Shown: in pieces, positions 5,894 to 8,597 of the stretch
Layout: every line of letters begins with the position of its first letter
Position numbering within the stretch: the first letter of the stretch is position 1
Assembly (NCBI GenBank): GCA_945876665.1
Contig: CAMCPC010000038.1
Location: 1-8,597 of the forward strand
DNA from: an uncultured Oscillospiraceae bacterium
Lineage (GTDB): Bacteria > Bacillota > Clostridia > UBA1381
DNA length: 8,597 bases
Reading direction: 5' to 3'
Translations under genes and position numbers: made by a program
The notes under the pieces: generated by a model
Database searches by the model: none
Told to the model about the DNA's origin: nothing
The model's input: only the letters and a program-made list of their open reading frames with translations

Positions 5894-6603
5894 GAATATA
5901 CCCCGCAATAGACATTAAAGACGGAAAATGTGTAAGACTTTTCAAGGGACAGTTTTCGGACGTGACCGTATACGGTGACTCCCCTGCCGAAATGGCGAAG
6001 AAGTGGGAGGCATTGGGCGGTGAATTTATACACGTTGTTGACCTTGACGGCGCGCTCAAGGGGCACGGTGTAAATGCCGCAAAAATAAAGGAAATATGTG
6101 AAAGCGTAAACGTTCCTGTACAGACGGGCGGAGGCATACGCACAATGGAGGACATTGAATCGAAGCTTGCGTGCGGCATTGACAGAGTAATTATCGGCAC
6201 AAAGGCGGTTTCCGACAGCGAGTTTGTAAAAAGAGCCGTGGATAAATACGGAAGAAAAATCGTCATAGGCATTGACGCAAAGGACGGCATGGTTGCCATT
6301 GAGGGATGGGAAAAGACAAGCGACTTCACAGCCGTTGAATTTGCGAAGAAAATGGTTTCAATCGGCGTACAGACGATTGTATATACCGACATTGCCACAG
6401 ACGGTACACTTGCAGGTCCGAATGTGGCGGCAATGGCTGAAATGGCAAAGGCTGTTGATGCGGATATTATCGCGTCCGGCGGTGTGGGTAGTCTTGACCA
6501 TATCAAGGCGCTTGTTCCGACAGGTGTTGAGGGTGTTATCGTGGGCAAAGCACTTTACACTGAAAAAGTTGACCTTACGGAAGCCATTATGGCGGTGAAA
6601 TAA
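5890..6603 (+). CDS. hisA: Phosphoribosylformimino-AICAR-phosphate isomerase HisA
   Basis: HisA is a (beta-alpha)8-barrel enzyme that opens the ribose ring of ProFAR to give PRFAR in histidine synthesis. The 237-residue protein is full length. Catalytic Asp8 lies in [14 protein letters not shown] and the second catalytic Asp129 in GIDAKDG. The two half-barrel phosphate loops are QTGGGIR (78 to 84) and ASGGVGS (195 to 201), and [13 protein letters not shown] (166 to 178) is also typical. It overlaps hisG by 4 bp (ATGA) and its TAA stop overlaps the next start (TAATG). The usual neighbours hisH and hisF, which use its product, are not present here. Nothing suggests the broad-specificity PriA form, which belongs mainly to actinobacteria. 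Confidence 0.95.
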   Translation: MRIYPAIDIKDGKCVRLFKGQFSDVTVYGDSPAEMAKKWEALGGEFIHVVDLDGALKGHGVNAAKIKEICESVNVPVQTGGGIRTMEDIESKLACGIDRVIIGTKAVSDSEFVKRAVDKYGRKIVIGIDAKDGMVAIEGWEKTSDFTAVEFAKKMVSIGVQTIVYTDIATDGTLAGPNVAAMAEMAKAVDADIIASGGVGSLDHIKALVPTGVEGVIVGKALYTEKVDLTEAIMAVK

Positions 6604-7319
6604 TGAAAATGGTAGTAAGTCTGACGCGCCGTGCCATTGAAGAATACAACATGATAGACGAGGGCGATAAAATTGCCGTAGGCGTATCGGGCGGCAAGGA
6701 CAGCCTTGTTTTGCTGTGCGCGCTTGCTGAATTATCAAGATATTATCCGAAAAAATTTACCGTAATGGGACTTACCCTTGATATGGGATATAAGGCGGAT
6801 TATTCAAGGATACAAGCGCTTTGCGACAAGCTGGGTGTTGAATACAAAATTAAGTACACCAATATAAAGGACATTGTATTTGACATACGTAAGGAAACAA
6901 ATCCTTGTTCGCTGTGCGCAAAAATGCGCCGCGGTTCACTCAATGATTTCGCCATTGAAAACGGCTGCCGCAAGGTTGCACTCGGTCATCACAATGACGA
7001 TGTGCTTGAAACATTTTTTCTGAGCCTTATGCACGAGGGCAGAATACATTGCTTTTCGCCCGTAACATATCTTGACAGAACAGATTTATACCAGATACGT
7101 CCGATGATTTACGTCCGTGAACGCGACATACGCGGTGTGGTGCGCAACAACGACATTCCCGTACTGCATAACGAATGTCCCGCTAACGGCTACACGCAGC
7201 GCGAGTATATGAAAGACCTTATAAAGCGTCTTGAAAAGGAAATGCACCCGGGACTTCGCAAACGCTTGTTCCGCGCAATACAGGACAGCACAATAGACGG
7301 TTGGAAAATTGACAAATAA
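6603..7319 (+). CDS. ttcA: TtcA-type tRNA 2-thiocytidine synthetase (PP-loop ATPase)
   Basis: This 238-residue protein belongs to the TtcA/TtuA branch of the PP-loop ATPases. TtcA adenylates cytidine 32 of certain tRNAs and replaces its oxygen with sulfur, using a 4Fe-4S cluster. Visible features are the PP-loop VSGGKDS (28 to 34), TLDMGY (58 to 63), the family's paired cysteines in NPCSLCAKMRRG (Cys102, Cys105), ALGHHNDDVLET (126 to 137), and a third cysteine, Cys192 in NECPANGYTQR, at the place of the third cluster ligand. It lacks the extra zinc-finger cysteines of TtuA. It is somewhat shorter than Escherichia coli TtcA. It shares one base with the hisA stop (TAATG), so translation is coupled. 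It is the last gene of the operon, followed by a hairpin terminator. Why a tRNA thiolase rides with histidine genes is not evident from the sequence; specificity for C32 is inferred from the family. Confidence 0.85.
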   Translation: MKMVVSLTRRAIEEYNMIDEGDKIAVGVSGGKDSLVLLCALAELSRYYPKKFTVMGLTLDMGYKADYSRIQALCDKLGVEYKIKYTNIKDIVFDIRKETNPCSLCAKMRRGSLNDFAIENGCRKVALGHHNDDVLETFFLSLMHEGRIHCFSPVTYLDRTDLYQIRPMIYVRERDIRGVVRNNDIPVLHNECPANGYTQREYMKDLIKRLEKEMHPGLRKRLFRAIQDSTIDGWKIDK

Positions 7320-7321
7320 AG

Positions 7322-7352
7322 TTAAAAAGGAGCGTTTAACGCTCCTTTAGTA
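7322..7352. terminator. Shared bidirectional terminator of the his operon and the phosphatase gene
   Basis: A 9-bp perfect stem, AAAGGAGCG (7326-7334) and CGCTCCTTT (7340-7348), has a 5-nt loop. It lies 6 bp after the ttcA stop. On the minus strand the stem is followed by TTTTT, making a good intrinsic terminator. On the plus strand the tail is AGTATTTTATT, which is weaker. The hairpin contains the stop codon (7336-7338) and last codons of the convergent phosphatase gene. Confidence 0.8.
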
Positions 7353-7794
7353 TTTTATTCATCAATGCGGTGCAGCCCTCAAGAATATCATCATAGGTTG
7401 TATCAAAATCACCCGTATACCACGGGTCGGCAATATCGCGCGGATTTGCCGAAAAATCCAACAACAAATGCAGCTTATTATCCTTGTCTTCGGGCAGCAT
7501 ACGCTTCATGTTCCGCATATTCCAGCTGTCCATGCCAATAATATAATCATACTTGTCATAGTCGCTTTTTTTAAGCTGCACAGCGTGCTTGCCGTCGGTT
7601 GAAATACCAAATTCGGCAAGCTTTTTTCTTGTACCATAGTGTACTCCGTTGCCTATTTCCTCCGTACTCGTCGCTGCGGACGCAATATAAAAATCCTCCG
7701 CTATTCCCTGCTTTTCCACCATGTCCTTCATAACAAATTCCGCCATCGGACTGCGGCAGATGTTGCCGTGGCAGACAAATAGTATCTTTATCAT
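7336..7794 (-). CDS. Low-molecular-weight protein tyrosine phosphatase
   Basis: This is a 152-residue cytoplasmic phosphatase of the low-molecular-weight family. The N-terminal phosphate loop VCHGNICRSPMAE (7 to 19) contains nucleophile Cys8 and Arg14 in the CX5RS motif, and the general acid Asp123 is in IADPWY (121 to 126). The loop has Ile at the position where the arginine phosphatase YwlE has Thr, so phosphotyrosine or small phosphoesters are the more likely substrates. The length is normal. The ATG at 7794 has AGGAGG (7805-7810) 10 bp upstream. No tyrosine kinase or exopolysaccharide gene is visible nearby, so its target is unknown. It is convergent with ttcA and its final codons and stop lie within the terminator hairpin. 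An extended -10 promoter candidate sits in the repeat-rich region upstream. Confidence 0.92.
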   Translation of the reverse strand: MIKILFVCHGNICRSPMAEFVMKDMVEKQGIAEDFYIASAATSTEEIGNGVHYGTRKKLAEFGISTDGKHAVQLKKSDYDKYDYIIGMDSWNMRNMKRMLPEDKDNKLHLLLDFSANPRDIADPWYTGDFDTTYDDILEGCTALMNKILKER

Positions 7795-7810
7795 TTTTCA
7801 AGTGCCTCCT

Positions 7811-7988
7811 AAAATGCTAAGTTTTGCTCTGATTTGCCCCGATTTGCCGAGTATATCAGAGGGTTTATTTTGCCCCGAACTCTGTCACGAAAATCCGAAA
7901 CGGGGCAAAATACGGCAAATTGATGCCGTGGGTAGTAGTAAAAACGTAGTAGGAATTGGGGGTGGTTACTACTAAAAGTTGTAAACAA
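7811..7988. repeat. Repeat-dense intergenic region upstream of the phosphatase gene
   Basis: About 180 bp hold several overlapping repeats. Three 10-bp tandem units run from 7821 to 7850: GTTTTGCTCT, GATTTGCCCC and GATTTGCCGA. CTCTGAT (7827-7833) pairs with ATCAGAG (7855-7861). ATTTTGCCCCG (7867-7877) pairs perfectly over 11 bp with CGGGGCAAAAT (7901-7911) across a 23-nt loop. A CGGCAAAT copy (7913-7920) mirrors ATTTGCCG at 7842-7849. Further on, AGTAGTAA (7934-7941) pairs with TTACTACT (7966-7973), and AGTTGT/ACAACT (7977-7982, 7985-7990) abuts the neighbouring stop codon. No gene is supported. Candidates are a regulatory region of the phosphatase gene, a structured RNA, or a scar or end of a mobile element. 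Confidence 0.65.
7850..7858 (-). promoter_or_regulatory. Possible extended -10 promoter of the phosphatase gene
   Basis: The minus strand reads TGATATACT, a TGn motif joined to TATACT. No good -35 is visible at 16 to 18 bp. Transcription would start near 7843 and run through the tandem 10-bp units before the ribosome binding site at 7805-7810. The promoter lies between the arms of the CTCTGAT/ATCAGAG inverted repeat. Confidence 0.4.
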
Positions 7989-8597
7989 CTACATCATATT
8001 TATTAACGTTTCCATACCTGTCCTCCAGACAGCTTTCATTCCGTTCTTATTCCTCCAAATAGTTTCAGGTCCTCCTGTTCTGCTTAAATCCAACCCAAAT
8101 CTTTCATTAACTTCTTGAAGCAGCTGCGCCGTCCGATTCATGCCGCACTGAAAACAACTATTAATATTTTTTGATGAAAGCACTACCGCACAATAGTTTT
8201 CCATAGAACGTACTTTGAGAACAACTGATAATTTCGTGTTGTAAAAATCCTCATTAATCCATTCCCATCTGTTTATAATTATGTATCGTTTATTTTCATA
8301 TTTCTTTAATTCATTCGCATATAATAACTTTAAAACCACTTCCGGTTTCATAATATCATCTTTATTTATAACACATAAAATAATATTTACATCATGTTTT
8401 TTTATCAAAAACAAATTATCTTTTATTTTTTCTCCCTTCATAATTAATGAATCAACGTTTCTTGACTCAATATAAAAATCAATATTTTTATTAACGGACT
8501 TCATTTGATCGGCACTTGGGTCAATCTCAGTTTGACCATCATCCGATGCAGTATCATATACATAAATCCCGCCGCATACATTTCTTTTTGAAGCATC
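7989..8597 (-). CDS. Unrecognised AT-rich gene, C-terminal part (5' end outside window)
   Basis: The frame is open from the window edge to a TAG at 7989-7991, giving 202 visible residues, so the gene starts off the window. An ATG at 8504 lacks a ribosome binding site and the frame continues upstream with protein-like sequence (CGGIYVYDTASDDGQTEIDP), so it is probably not the start. The visible protein has no signal peptide or membrane segment. It contains an alternating hydrophobic stretch NIILCVINKDDIM, then a more conserved-looking C-terminal block: INSCFQCGMNRTAQLLQEV, NERFGLDLSRTGGPETIWR and MKAVWRTGMETL. I do not recognise the family. The C-terminal layout faintly recalls substrate-binding domains of DHH phosphoesterases, but I do not claim this. 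Bases 8150-8500 are much richer in A and T than the his operon, with many ATA, AAT and TTA codons, which suggests horizontal origin. Confidence 0.6.
   Translation of the reverse strand, partial: DASKRNVCGGIYVYDTASDDGQTEIDPSADQMKSVNKNIDFYIESRNVDSLIMKGEKIKDNLFLIKKHDVNIILCVINKDDIMKPEVVLKLLYANELKKYENKRYIIINRWEWINEDFYNTKLSVVLKVRSMENYCAVVLSSKNINSCFQCGMNRTAQLLQEVNERFGLDLSRTGGPETIWRNKNGMKAVWRTGMETLINMM

Noticed and set aside
5871..6548. Long minus-strand open frame opposite hisA
   Set aside because: It is a codon-bias shadow of hisA: rich in Ser, Pro and Thr, without domain signals, and in a gene with clear catalytic motifs on the other strand.
7721..7975. Plus-strand 84-residue frame ending in a Gly/Tyr-rich tail
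   Set aside because: Half of it is antisense to the phosphatase gene and the rest runs through repeat DNA; no ribosome binding site and no recognisable domain.
7821..7990. CRISPR array
   Set aside because: Repeat units are 8 to 11 bp, without the 25 to 37 bp repeats and regular unique spacers of a CRISPR array.
1..8597. tRNA, rRNA genes or insertion sequences
   Set aside because: I saw no cloverleaf or rRNA segments and no transposase coding sequence. The repeats near 7811-7990 are not accompanied by a transposase in the window.

Overview
The window looks like a chromosomal segment of an endospore-forming member of the Clostridia (Firmicutes). The evidence is a cotJ spore-coat cluster, a short-form HisG paired with HisZ, sigma-A consensus promoters, strong AGGAGG-type ribosome binding sites and moderate GC content. 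I cannot name a genus. Most genes are ordinary housekeeping genes. The unusual material sits at the edges of genes and in the last 800 bases.

Layout. (1) 2-808, plus strand: the C-terminal part of a FliB-type lysine-N-methylase whose N-terminus lies outside the window. (2) 817-1474, minus strand: cotJA, cotJB and the stump of cotJC, overlapping by one to three bases. cotJC keeps only about a third of its family's length and ends 9 bp from the convergent fliB stop. A sigma-K/sigma-E-like promoter lies upstream of cotJA. (3) 1607-2119, plus strand: a small nicotinamidase/isochorismatase-family hydrolase. A roughly 210-bp tract without a clear gene follows it. (4) 2376-3611, minus strand: a stand-alone GltD/PreT-like flavoprotein with its own promoter and terminator. 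(5) 3879-7319, plus strand: a tightly packed operon hisZ-hisG-hisA-ttcA, driven by two back-to-back sigma-A promoters with a repeat or operator-like element just downstream. (6) 7336-7794, minus strand: a low-molecular-weight protein tyrosine phosphatase convergent to ttcA; both share one terminator hairpin, which contains the phosphatase stop codon. (7) 7811-7990: an intergenic region dense in nested direct and inverted repeats. (8) 7989-8597, minus strand: the C-terminal part of an AT-rich gene I do not recognise.

How the genes work together. HisZ and short HisG form the two-component ATP phosphoribosyltransferase that starts histidine synthesis, and HisA is a later isomerase of the same pathway. 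The other his genes are absent here, so the pathway is split across loci. TtcA, a tRNA thiolase, is translationally coupled to hisA. The most striking detail is a His/Cys-rich C-terminal tail on HisZ. The mRNA for this tail can form mutually exclusive hairpins across a run of histidine codons just before hisG.
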